Shown: positions 33,863-46,111 of the stretch, piece after piece | How positions within the stretch are numbered: the stretch's first letter is position 1 | Layout: each line of letters begins with the position of its first letter | NCBI GenBank assembly: GCA_013365325.1 | Contig: JABVXV010000138.1 | Span: forward strand, 62,001 to 126,000 | Source of the DNA: Dipetalonema caudispina | Taxonomy: Eukaryota > Nematoda > Chromadorea > Rhabditida > Onchocercidae | Direction of reading: 5' to 3' | Length of the DNA: 64,000 bases | Made by a program: the position numbers and the translations under genes | The notes under the pieces: generated by a model | Told to the model about the DNA's origin: nothing | What the model saw: the letters and a program-made list of their open reading frames with translations, nothing else | Databases searched by the model: none

Positions 33863-36412
33863 GTAAGTAAATCGAGAGTTTACATAGCCAGCTTTTTCTT
33901 CCAGTATCTATCATAATATTTTGACTTATAATAAATGATGCAGTGGAGAGCAGTAATTGTCGTATTTAATGGTAAATTATGCGCAGAATCTTATAATCTT
34001 ACGATCCATTTCATCTAGTTTCATGTATTATTCCTCGTAACTCTTGTCATTCTGGATTTTAGAAGAAAAACAAATACAACCCAAACTTTCCAGGAAAGTT
34101 TTTGATGAGAATTTTAGAAGTGTGCGTTTTTTTGGTCGGATTTTTCAAAGAAGTATAGCGCGTGGATTTTTTATCTCTACAATAGAATATTGTTTTGGAT
34201 AATGCCATCAAAGTTGTTTATCGTCTGCAATCCAGAAGCTGCTTGTACCTTAATTTGTTCAGTATGCTGTGACTCTGCTGAGTAGTTTCTCCAGCTTGTC
34301 ATGCTTAATCTCTCTATAACTTTTCATTTCATTAGCTGGAATTTATGGTTCATGTTTTCACCTCCCTTTGTCTTGAAATTACTTTTTCACAGTAGATTAA
34401 TGTAAATTTTGCTGATCTGTTTCAGCAAAGTATTTTTGAAAATCTACAAAAAAAAATGCTTCAGAAGACATTTTGTTTTGCTTTTTAAAGTAATGCAGAA
34501 ATCTGGAGATCAAAAGCGCATTTTGACAAATGTTTATTTTTTATGTTTTTGTATTTTATGGTTGTCCTCTCCTTTTTTCTTCTGCTAAAAAATTGAAATT
34601 TTGTTAATTTGAAAAGCATTCACAATGTTTCTGACGTTATGCGCGTGTTGCCTTATTTCCTAACGAAAATATTTTATAACATTATTCTATACTTTTTTCA
34701 TTCGCTTTTTTAGTGTTACGAAATTTATTGTACATCATATAAACATCCTACACTCATAAACCATGTCTATGCTAATTTTAAACAACGGTAGACTTTTATG
34801 CGAAATGGCGAAGAGTAAATGTAAGTCGCGCCAACTTTTCCAGTTGAAGAAATCCTGCGATTGCAACGATTATGTGCTTCCTTTTTCAGAACATATATTG
34901 TTTCATATGAAGAAGTTAGTGGATTTTCGATGTCTGATTTGTTTGTTGCAGTGAACTTTATCATATATGCTATGTAAATAGAAACGTCAAAAATCTTGGA
35001 TACATTGAACATAGAGAAAAACGGAGAGAAAGCACTCCAGTTTTGGTAATGCAATGCGTTTGTACCCAGGCCATAAGTCATTTACCTTCTGTGATATGTT
35101 GTAGCGATTAATGCAGAACAAGATTAAAAAGGACAAATCATTTAAAATTCTTGATTGATGTAAATAGAGTTCGAGTTGTCCTTGGTAATGGTCTCACTAT
35201 GGGGTGATGGGAAATAATGAGAATTTGTGTTGATGAAGCGAAGCGATCTCGATTTCACAATGCTGTGGAATACATCACTTCTGTTTGTAAGATTAACACT
35301 CAATTATTGCGTAATTAAAATTTCAGTCTATTATTAAACGATTACACACATCTTCATTAGAGAATGTTGAAAGAGAAATGAAAAAAGATTCAACCACCAA
35401 ATACTGGCATTTCTATTTAAAACGTTGAGATCTCAGCATGGACGGAAGTTAATTTGCAATGAAATGTGCTTTCTTTTCGTTTAGGAAGGCAGGAAAGAAG
35501 CTTACATTGGATGCATTTCTCATATAACTCAAAATGTGAGGATAATGAATAGTTATCACGCTATGTTACCGCAGCAGTTCTGCGAAACGATTCTATACAT
35601 ACATGAATATCATTTTATGAGTTATCCTTTTTCCAGTCAAAAATTTCTTCTTTGGAATTAAATTAAACTGTGAGCAAATCTTTTTCTGATTAATATCTAT
35701 GTTTGAAATTTCAATATTTTTGATTGAACAATAAATCTCTATTTGATCCTATAATCGAATATCACCAGTTGCTTGTTGGTTAACCAGTGGTAAAGAAATG
35801 TGATCTGCAAAAATTAGAATCCAGAAGTTTTATTGTTTTGGAGCGTGAACAACAGGCTTTTGAATTTAATCTTGCAATCAATTGTTTTTATCACCGCTGA
35901 TCTTTGAAATTTTCTCTATTTAAATCGGAAATTTTGCAAATTTTAAAATTTTATTTCCGCATGTGCAGCAAACTGATATGTATATCTATAAAATTTTTCA
36001 AAATTTTAGAAAAGAAACTGCAATAATCGTTGAAATTACTTGTTTACTGACTAATTTTTTCTCATATTAATAACTTGTTTGGACAAAACGTCATGATACA
36101 TTGATTCTTTCCGTCATCTTATCACTCAGTTTTGGTGTCAAATATTTTCAATTTACTGTTTTTCCATTAACTAAGCATGTTGAACGATCCGCTCACTTTT
36201 TCGCAACTTCTACAATTTTTTTTTTTTTTTTTTATAAATGCATAATGGCATGGAAATGATCGTTGTTAATGCACTGATTGTAAAAAATTTGAGAATTTCT
36301 GACTTTCTCTTGAAATTTGAAGTTAATATGTTATAACAGTTAGATTATAACTTCGTTAGTTAATTGTTTGGTTAAGATAAGGTAAGGTAGAATATAGAAG
36401 GATGCCAAGTAT

Positions 36413-36444
36413 ATTCTTTTCACTTGCAAACAAGTGAAAAGAAT
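36413..36444. repeat. Perfect 14-bp inverted repeat with 4-nt loop
   Basis: ATTCTTTTCACTTG (36413-36426) is followed by CAAA and then by its exact reverse complement. The short loop would let either strand form a stable hairpin. Confidence 0.9.
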
Positions 36445-39400
36445 GCTGTTACACAGTGATCGGCAAAGAACAGGTGATACGGATTGTCAAGAGTCAAATA
36501 AATAGATTGTTAGCCAAATGTTAGTAGGGATTAAGAGAGAATCGAATCACTAATTCTTCATTACTTAAGATCGGCTGCAGTTCCAGTGTAGCGAAAGAAA
36601 GCCGTCAACCACGAGCCATAACTTGATTGTAACTAACGTGTTAAGTAAAGTATAAAATATACGGTATTTTGCAATCAATGAAATTCAATGAATTCTGAAA
36701 TTTCATCTTTTACACTTGACATTACTTAAATTTGAGCTGAAATTCGTTCATATCTTGTTGAACTTAACAGTCAAATCATCTTTTCCCATTTATCCATGCA
36801 TCATTTACTTGGCTTATTTGTAATAATTAATGGAAAAAATTATCCTTATCTAGCCAAACTCGATAATCAGCAATTTTATCAAAATTTGAAGTGAAAGGTA
36901 AGAGATATATGGATTCGAAAAACTGTAGGAACTTTTGAAGGTTAGGAAAGAGAAATGGATGACAATTGTTACGGTTTTCAAATAGAGAATGTAATTTTGC
37001 AATCAATCAAACCTTCAACACGTGATCTTTTCGAGATGGAAAGGATGTAAGAATGAGAAAGAAAAGGGCAAATAAAGGCAGAGAGTGGAAAAGTTGACAA
37101 TTTTATTTGTGACTGGTAAAAATTTGTGGTGAGTATGAGTGAAGAAGAGAGGGAAAGAGAGAAAAAATAAGAGTATATTATATTGAAAGAAATCAATAAG
37201 ATTTTTGGGAATTAAGTGTTGAATAAATTGAGAAATTTTTTAAAATATTGTATTTATGAGGATGTTTGCTTGCTTGTTTGCAAGAAGGAAAATGATTGAC
37301 AGAGGATATTGGGAATGAAATGGAAAACAAATTCTTACGACATCGCAATGCATTGACGACCAAATTGTTGCTTAGATGGCACAGAATGATAGTTGTATTC
37401 AAAAATCGAGAGACTTATTATCTGTCATTTACAATTAATTATTATTATTTTATCAACTCAAAATTATTTATAATAAATGAACGACAAATATTTCTGGGTT
37501 CATATTTGTATAACAAAATAAGATGATATATGATGTTGATAGAATTGGTTATTATTTCAATATTTGAACATAAAATTATGGATGATGGCATTTACATATT
37601 ATTACAGATGATGAATAGCATTGGTAAGTTTTGATGAGCAATAATGGCATCTGTTGGTTGAACTTTGTTTCAAACAAATTCCTCAATTCATCTGATATTT
37701 TGCTTTCATTTCACTTATCATTCATTCGCTGTTTGCCTTGTCAAAAGTACCCATACCACTAAATCTTTATTCACTTCTTCCATTGTTCTACAATTTTTGT
37801 TTCTCCATTTTTCGTTTTTTGTCTTTTTTTTTTTATTTTATATATTTTCTTTCTCAATATTTTTTTAACCAAACATTCCAGTCATTTACTTCATTCATGA
37901 GAAATATTATAATCTTTTCGTAATTTAACTTTTCTGCTACTATTTACTCATTGTTTGCTGGAAATGATGATCGTTTTTGTCTATTTGCGCGTAATTTTCT
38001 TGGGTCCGATTATTTACTTTGTTTATTTAGATGAAATACAACAGCAAAATGTTGTATTACTGTTCTTTCGTCCTCATTCTCCTTATCTTATCCTCTTCTC
38101 TTTCTCAAAAAACTAGCTATATCATATTATTTCCCGTTTGCGTGTTTTAAATTTTCATTTTTTTTTTTTTTGGAAAAATTCCCTGAGATAGGCTATTACA
38201 AAAAATATAACAAATTTTCAAATTTTGTTAGTTTTATTATAATATAAAAGCTAATGAATTTCATTCAATTTTGTTTAAATATGTTATTAGCAAGAAATGA
38301 GGTTCATTTATTCTTCTTGTAAAATATAAGCATTATGAACTGGGAAATCTTTTTGGAGCAAAGATGACATATTCAAAAAATCGAACTTTTAATATCAATA
38401 TGGTAATTGGTTGGTTCAATTGAATAATTAACTAACTATTAATCACTTGGTTGATTGTTTGATTGATTTATTGTAGAAAGAATCAATTGGAAAACATTCT
38501 AAGATGACTTAATTTCGATTAAAAAGATTGGTTAGAAGTAGAATGTGAAAAAAGTGGAATAGAAGGAACTTCGCACTTGATTCTAAAATATTTCCTGCAT
38601 GTATCCATCTGAAAAGTTTGTCACGTTTGAAACGAGAATTACTGGCAGGAATACTTTTTTCTTTTATGGCCTTTTGTTTGGAATTAGAAAAATGAGTGAG
38701 AAATAAATTTGAAAATTTTAGAATGCCTTGATTACAAACACCGTTTGAATTATCCGATAATTTGGGCCGCACAATGTGTTCTAAACGATTTGATCATGAC
38801 TGGGTTCCATGAAAACATCGGTTTTCAGACTTTTCCGTCGGATATCTCACAGATTAGCGTGTCACATCTTGATCGATGAGGATGTAACTTTGTTCTCGCA
38901 ACAGGGTTGAAATTTTTTGTTCATCTAAATTTTGACATGCTTCAATATTGCACTACTATAATTATTACTTTTGCACCATGATAGCATTAGGTTGAATTTT
39001 CCGGATGACTTGTTTTTATGGTCGATATAAAACTGAAATGTAACATTGAAGTCAAATTTTGGAATTAAGCACATGTAATTGAATTTTATGCTTAAATTTT
39101 AATATAATTATATGCCTTCGTTTCGTTAGCAATAATAATAACATGCGGATGAATTTATGAAAGGAGAAAAATAAAAACATAAAAATTGATTTATGGTATC
39201 ATACAAAGTAAACGGAGTTTTTATTTTTATTGAAAATATCGCAGACAACACTTTCTATTGTATGTAATACTGAAAATTATACAATAAAATTCTATCCGTT
39301 CAGTCCGATGCATTTGAAATAATAGTTCCTATTTGAAATATATCGATGTTTCGATGATGCTATTTGAAGGGAAAAAAATACAAATATAACCATATATTAA

Positions 39401-40274
39401 GACAACAGGCAAACAGTGACACAATATAAAATAGAAATATTGAAAATAGGAATTCGTAGAATGGTCGAAATTAAGAATCTATAGAAGGAACTTCACTGTT
39501 TTTTAACCAAATTTGCTTTTTTTCGCTAAAAATAATTTTCATATTATTTTCTAAGCAATTTGATCAATCATTCTTTCATGATAAAAAAAAAAAGATTATT
39601 CTATCTTGATGAATATATAGTTATTAATCTATTTCTGACTAGCCGGTAGAAGAATGAATGGATTTCTGATAAGATGATAACAAGAGTCATTTTACTACAT
39701 CAGTTCCTTAGTGATTGGACAAGTACGTTTAAACCTGATGAAAAGTTTATGTGTAAAAAGAGTGCAAATCTGATGAAGGGAAATGAAAATGGCTGAAAAC
39801 ATCATCTCATTTACTTCAGCTTACTGAAGTTTTTCACAAGAAAATATAGGTTTAATTTTATAAGAGCGTGCGTAAATTATTAAGATGGGTGTAATCAATT
39901 AAAGCGAGTGTGCAAACTTGATGATGCAGAAATGCTTAATGAAGGTAGCTAAAAAGAATTAGAAGTTGTGAATTTTGAAAGAGAAGTTTTTAACTTGTCA
40001 TTTGGCTTTATCGCTTTATTATTCCATCACTGTAGCAGCTATTATATGTTGTAAAACATAATTAATGAGAATTAAGGCTCACATGATCCCATGATACTTT
40101 TGGATGTAATCGAACAAAGATCAGATTTTTGATGGTGTTAAAAAATTGTTGTTATTGTACTTCGATTTTTTTCTTCGTTTTTCAAATAAAAGCCTCAACT
40201 TGGATCATTTCGTGTTGGATAGTAAAAATCAATTTATACTTCGATCACAGCTCTTTAAAGTTTTCTCTCTTCAG

Positions 40275-40398
40275 ATGAAGCCAAAAGAAGTTGTCTTTTT
40301 GAACTTTCATTGCTACTTGTATGTAGAAAAAAAAAGGAGCAAAAAGAGGAGATTCCAGAGATTGTTAAGCGCATATCAAACATGAGAAAAGTTTTTCC
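40275..40398 (+). other. Exon-like piece, plus strand
   Basis: A good acceptor (TTTTCTCTCTTCAG) precedes a frame that reads HEAKRSCLFELSLLLVCRKK and then KEQKEEIPEIVKRISNMRK before a weak donor (GTTTTT). Its phase fits the open donor at 33862. The charged helix-like end looks coding, but there is no family match and the intron would be 6.4 kb. Confidence 0.22.
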
Positions 40399-40879
40399 AC
40401 ATTTCTTCCGCTATTCCACGAAAATTTCCAGTCAGTTTACCGGATGCACACGAGTGCTGTATCCCCTGAAACGGTTTGCCAAGTTTTCTCATCCATAATC
40501 TTTTGAATTTCTAGAAATTCGTTTAAAGATCATCAATAACACCAGTCATTAATCGGTATTGATTTCGTTATCGAGAACGATTAAGGACATGTGAGAGAGA
40601 GACTCGGCAGCAAGTTTCTCGAAATCATCTCCCACATTGAATTACGTTTTACTAAATAGAGATGTATGAGGTGTACGAGTTTGTTTCTCTTTTCGGTCCC
40701 TTTCTATCCTGTTTCCGGGTTGTCCTTAAACGGTTGCACTCCTATTATCAATCGACCTATCAATATCAAATGTTCTTTTTACCCTCCCTTTCCCTTTTTT
40801 CGCTTTTCTATTATAAACGATCTTTTGTAACAAATCAAAATTAATTGATTCTTACCCTCTTTTTTCTTTCTTTCTTGCC

Positions 40880-40901
40880 CTCTCTCTCTCTCTCTCTCTC
40901 T
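40880..40901. repeat. (CT)n microsatellite
   Basis: About 11 CT units inside a longer pyrimidine-rich tract. Confidence 0.85.
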
Positions 40902-41202
40902 TTCTCTATACTTCGCCTATTTCTTAATATATCGGTATTATTCTATTATTAATATAATCTCAAAATTATCCCGAGATGATTATAAACAATTTTAACTTGT
41001 TATTATCCGCATGTACTTATCTGAAGCTTCCTGCTTCACCATCGAAAAGTTGTCATTATCATAACTATTATCTCAGTTTTCTCATTTTCTTCAATTTCTT
41101 ATCATTTCAAAGTAATTTGTCGTATTAACGACATATGTTAAGTGCTTGATAAGGAAAGTGCTTGATAAGGAATTAAATTTAAAACAAAAAATTCTGACTT
41201 AC

Positions 41203-41342
41203 CTTTCTTTTTATTGGAGTTAGAAGAAGCGGTTGAAGGTGGAGGGACAAATGAATGAGTTTCTGAAGGGTCTGAAGGCAGTTGATTAAATCTTGATGAA
41301 GTTATTCGAATAATGCTCAAACCGTGTAGCAACTTATTAAAT
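41203..41342 (-). other. Orphan exon-like piece, minus strand
   Basis: On the minus strand a frame containing SRFNQLPSDPSETHSFVPPP and then STASSNSNKKK ends at G|GTAAGTC, an excellent donor. The Pro/Ser-rich composition differs from the AT-driven frames around it. No acceptor-linked partner exon was recognised on either side, so it may be an alternative first exon or chance. Confidence 0.22.
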
Positions 41343-43170
41343 AACAAGAAAAAAGTTGTAGTTCTAATTGAATCCGTAATTCTTTGTTGCCATGGAAATT
41401 ACAGCTATTTCTGAAGTATTTCAGTTTTATAAGGTCATCAAGCTAACCATAAAATTGGACTTGTTTATACCATCTATTTCTCGAATTCAGAAATAAACAA
41501 CAAATGTTAGAATGAAATAAGCAAACAGACGATAAAATAGATAAGTTAAAGCAGACGAAAAGATAACAACGCATAAAAGTGGACAAAGCAATCAGATGAA
41601 GTGTCATTTTTGTATGATGCATTTTTTTTTTTTTTTTTTTGATGATGAAAAAAAATGGAAAGAGTAAGATTGTTAGAGAGAGGATGAAAAGAAGGATTTG
41701 AAGTGTACTTTATGAAGGGTAGCTAATTCACTTGGTAGCTATGTTGTGAAGCAAATTTTTATATTCATTTCAACAGGGGACATAATTTTGTTTTTTTTTT
41801 TTTTCATTTTTCTTTTTTTTTTTTTAAAGGATATTCTTCTACTGATGAATGAATGAGTGAATGAAGAGAATCTTAAAGTGGTCTTAGAAAGAAAGAGAAA
41901 AAAAAAAAAAGAAAAGAAAAGAAAAGCAAATACAATGAAAGATGGTGTACGGTATATTAAAAGAAGGAATTGTAAATTTTGTTTCCATTTCATCTTTTCT
42001 TCTTTTTCCTCATCCCCCTCACACATTTTCATTTCTATTTCATCGAACTTCAATTTTCACTAAAGATTTATCGTTATAATGAAATTTTGTTGAACAGTAA
42101 ATATCATTTATCATATCTTTATATTTGTACATATATATTTCCTCAACTATATTTGCATTATAAATAAAAGAAGGAAGTTCTTTTCGTTAAATTATTAATA
42201 TTTGAGAAATTGGATAAATTTTAAAAAGTATTACAGCAATAGTAGTGGCAGTAATTAGCATTTGTAGCAGTTGGCATATTGTTCCCAATAATAAATGAAG
42301 TAACTGACTGGTCATTAAATATATCCATTTATTTATTGATCAAATTTTAAATTATATGATGATGATGATGGTGTTGTTATATTAGATGCAATAAAATAAT
42401 TTTAAATTTATACATGATTGTGCTAATCAGGTCCTTCCTTTTCTATCGTTTTACGTTGCCCTTTTCATTGTCATCAAATTTCGACACTTTTTTTGCTCTT
42501 TTGTTACTAAAATTTTATTTGTTTACGAATTTCTACAAAGATTAAATTATGTGTAAAAAAAGGAAGTAAAAGGAATTTTTAATGATCTCTTGCTTTATAC
42601 TACAAATTCTTTTCATGTGATAATTTCATTATTTGGTAAGAAAAGAAAATATTTTGCATCAAATAATTGATTAGAAAAAAAAAAAAAGGAAAAGTCATCA
42701 ATGTTACAAGAGAAGTTCTAATATTGTAATAATCAAAATTTGTTAAACTAAGAAAGCGTCATCTTATCGACCATATTTCTGTCTTCTTCACTTTCATTAA
42801 ATTATAATTCCGTGGAATGAACAAATTTTAAGCTACTAAACGTTTACGAAGCTATTTGATTCGGTTATAATAACTTATCGGTTCATTTCCACAATTAGCA
42901 TCTATATACCATCATCGGTGGAATCGAGACAGTAATTCACGATAACTTTCACGGCAATTTTCACGAATTCCTGATTTTCGATCCACCTTATAACCTTCCT
43001 CAGATGCATCGTTGATGTTACAATCGCATAACTATGTTCGGTACCCTTCTCGATTTGTTAACTTCTCAGGAACACCTAACGAGATATAAAAAGTATTATA
43101 TATATATGGAACAATATAGTATTATTAGTTTCGGGTAATTTAATTAAGATGAAGAGCGCATGTATGTGTA

Positions 43171-43175
<5 letters not shown>

Positions 43176-43201
<26 letters not shown>
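43176..43201. repeat. (TG)n microsatellite
   Basis: About 13 TG units, continued imperfectly on both sides, directly before the GC-rich island. Confidence 0.9.
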
Positions 43202-43208
<7 letters not shown>

Positions 43209-43224
43209 TGCATGTGTGCGGTGA

Positions 43225-43500
43225 TGGTAAGTTTCAGGATGGTTGAGGGATGAGATGCTAGTCTGTTAGGGTGTGGCCAGCCTGACGCCTTCTTCCCCGT
43301 CTCCATGGGGCGGAGATGGACAAGGAGACCCTGAGGCTATTAAGGCTCCCGACTAGGAGTGAAACTGCCCGTACTTTTGCTCCGTTTACATTGTTCTGGC
43401 CTCAATACCGAGGCGGAGTGAGCATCGTTTGGATATTCTTTGGGAGAAAGGATAGGCGGAGGTGGCCTTAGCGTCCTTGTAGGACATTTTTTCCGAGTTT
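43225..43500. mobile_element. GC-rich island, candidate retroposon remnant
   Basis: About 270 bp rich in G and C stand out sharply inside AT-rich DNA, with TG-rich microsatellites before and after. The strand sense is unknown and no frame is open throughout. A composition jump flanked by TG tails fits the 3' end of a non-LTR (RTE-type) element or a derived SINE; no RNA polymerase III box was identified. Confidence 0.35.
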
Positions 43501-43565
43501 ATGTATATGTCTGTGTGGTGCTTTGTCGGTTGTTGGGTATGCATTGCTGATATTGATGTAGTGTA

Positions 43566-43566
<1 letters not shown>

Positions 43567-43586
<20 letters not shown>
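43567..43586. repeat. (TG)n microsatellite
   Basis: About 10 TG units followed by TATG/TGTA variants, on the far side of the GC-rich island. Confidence 0.85.
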
Positions 43587-43599
<13 letters not shown>

Positions 43600-46111
43600 A
43601 GTATGTTTGCGTCATCTGTATGTATGTGTGTAATGCTGTGACTTCAAAATGGTGCTTAAAGCTGTAACGAGCTTTAAGCGGTAATGTGAATTGAATTGTA
43701 AGCACTGGGAGCTAATACGGTTGATCAGGTTGTTAGCACACGACGATTGAAAACCGGCTTTCGGTAATAGCATCTGATTCTTCCCTACTTAACCGGTGCA
43801 GTCTTCGGTTGGTTCATTGATGCATTTGCATTACTAATGACATATGACATGTCGCATTTTACTTCCATTTTTTCATTGTCTCCCTGCTACAGGTTGCATA
43901 TTAGCAATATTTTGCATAACATGCAGAATATTCTATCGTGTGGAAGGCTTGCAGTGAGGTATTGACGTTATTTTTCGAAATATACAGCTAACAGTTCAAA
44001 ACCTCGAGATTACTCAATACTCATACCGTCAAATCTTGCGTACTTTTCTGAAGACTATCTAATATTCTTGTCACACACATGCACATTTACTAGTAGGTAC
44101 AATATTTTGCATAACATGCAGAATATCCTACGATACTTGTACCTAATTTTTTTGAATTATTCACTGTTAAATTATTTTAGAAATGTTGGTTGTTCCGGAA
44201 GTAATTCCCATATTATTACTTATTTTTCATCATCATTGAATCTCTTTTTTCCCAGGAAAAGAAGTTTCTGAATGTAGACATACTATTATTTACTAGTTTG
44301 TTTGTAGAAAATCCAATGATCGAATCACCAGGGAATCAAAAGACTTTTGCTAGTAATTCCCACCGACAGAAAGAGCGTTTTAAGAATTAATTTATAGAAT
44401 GTTTGGGTATTTCTTTTAGTGCTTCCCATAAATTCACAAATTTCTATGTTTTGTCTTAACCGTAGCAATTTATCGTCATATCCTCTTCCAAGACAATTAT
44501 TGGACATTTATTTCGTTCACTGCCACATTAATACTATTTTTACCTTGTTGAGATACATTCTTGCCCTGAAAATATATATATGGAATTTTATTCCATTCTA
44601 AAAAACTTCGTATTGAGGTGACGAATCTAGGAAAATTAATTTCTCTCAACTGCTGCTGGAATTCAATCCTGCAAGCAAGCATTAAGTTAATTCAATTTTT
44701 ATTTTTCTTTTTTTTCCAACAGCTAAATTTTGAATAATGTATAGTAAATATATTCCTTACTCTTCGATGATTAATTTGATTATAGAAAACGAAAGAAATA
44801 CAAAATTACCAGTGAACTTTAATGATTTGAATGGGGTGGAATAGCAAAAGCAGCTAAATGTCAATTTTAGAATCTAAGCTTAATTCAGCATCTGGAGATG
44901 TTCCTTTCCTAATCAAATATGGATCAACGAGAAAAGGCTAAAAATGAATTAGTTAAAAAATGGATTCCTGAACTCATTTCCAATTAACAGTTCCCTTAAA
45001 TGGATCTGAATTGAAATTGCACCAGTTGTTTCAATCTCTTAAATTACATTAATATTCAAGGAAAGAAAAATCAAAAAATAAAAAAAGAAAGAATTAGTTT
45101 CACATATGGGATAATTTGATGCATAAATTAGGGTAGTGAATGAATGGCTTTTCACAGAATCAACTGAAATAGATACTTTTAAATGAGTTTGAAATAGTTT
45201 TTTTTTTTTTCTTTTTGTTTCTTCCCATCTGTTTTTTTTTTTTGCATATATAACATTTGATAAACTTATTATTTATGACTGCCAGTTGCAATTTGATTGT
45301 TGAAAAGATTTCTTTGATTGATCCTTTTCATCCATCTCTCATCCATTCAGATCGCTCTCAAACTCATTCATTGATCGATGGTTACTTGTTTTCAATTTCA
45401 TGTCAAATATTCATCCACATAAACATACGCTTGTTTATCATTTAATTCCAATTCATTCAATATAAAAGAGACAACAGCTTTTTTGTTTTTCATCAAATTT
45501 CCATTTGTTTACCTTCATTCAATCCCGGTTTTTTTTCCCCGTCCTTGTTTTCCCGTATCCTTGCCTCACTACCATTCTCACTTATGCTCCTTCACTACCA
45601 CAAATCACTCAAGCCGCCAATCGTGATTGTTTGGTAAAATGTGCACTTGTTTATTTAATTATTGATCAACCCCGTTAAATTCATTATATAATCGCATTTC
45701 TCTTCTCTCCTCTGCTAGCTTGGGTGATGATCCCTTGAACATATGTGGTATGAGCATTTCAAGGATAATTTTCTTACTTCTTTTAAATATCATAAGTAGT
45801 TGTTTATTTCATTATTGGCAATTTCATCAAAATAACTTCATCAATAGAGAAATATTATGAAATAGGAGGTGAAACAAACAAATTATGCCTTGTAATCATT
45901 TGAACCGGAAAATATATTTGTGCTTAGATTGGCAAAAAAAAAAAAAAAAAAATTGTTTGAAATTTTATGCTGTGCCGATTTTCCTGTCATAAAGCAAATT
46001 GATCAAATTTTAACGAATGAATTAATGGACTTCAGATGGTATCGATAACGTCATGTATTCACTGATTAGTTAAAAATTTGATCAATATCCTTTGTTTGGC
46101 AATAAAGAATA

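Larger units (their letters stand above)
33863..46111. other. 12-kb AT-rich stretch with no secure gene
   Basis: This is either a long intron of the gene beginning at 33452 or intergenic DNA. It holds two isolated exon-like pieces (40275-40398 plus, 41203-41342 minus), a perfect hairpin at 36413, pyrimidine tracts, two TG microsatellites and the GC-rich island at 43.2-43.5 kb. No domain was recognised. Confidence 0.5.

Noticed and set aside
37296..37526. Exon-like frame containing LRHRNALTTKLLLRWHRM
   Set aside because: Phase-compatible with the open donor at 33862, but it lacks a donor and decays into AT-rich codons; kept only as an alternative.
41739..42063. Lys/Glu-rich and Phe/Ser-rich frames on opposite strands
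   Set aside because: They are translations of poly-A/poly-T and AAG/CTT tracts.
43076..43306. Minus frame with His-Thr repeats
   Set aside because: The repeats come from the (TG)n microsatellite.
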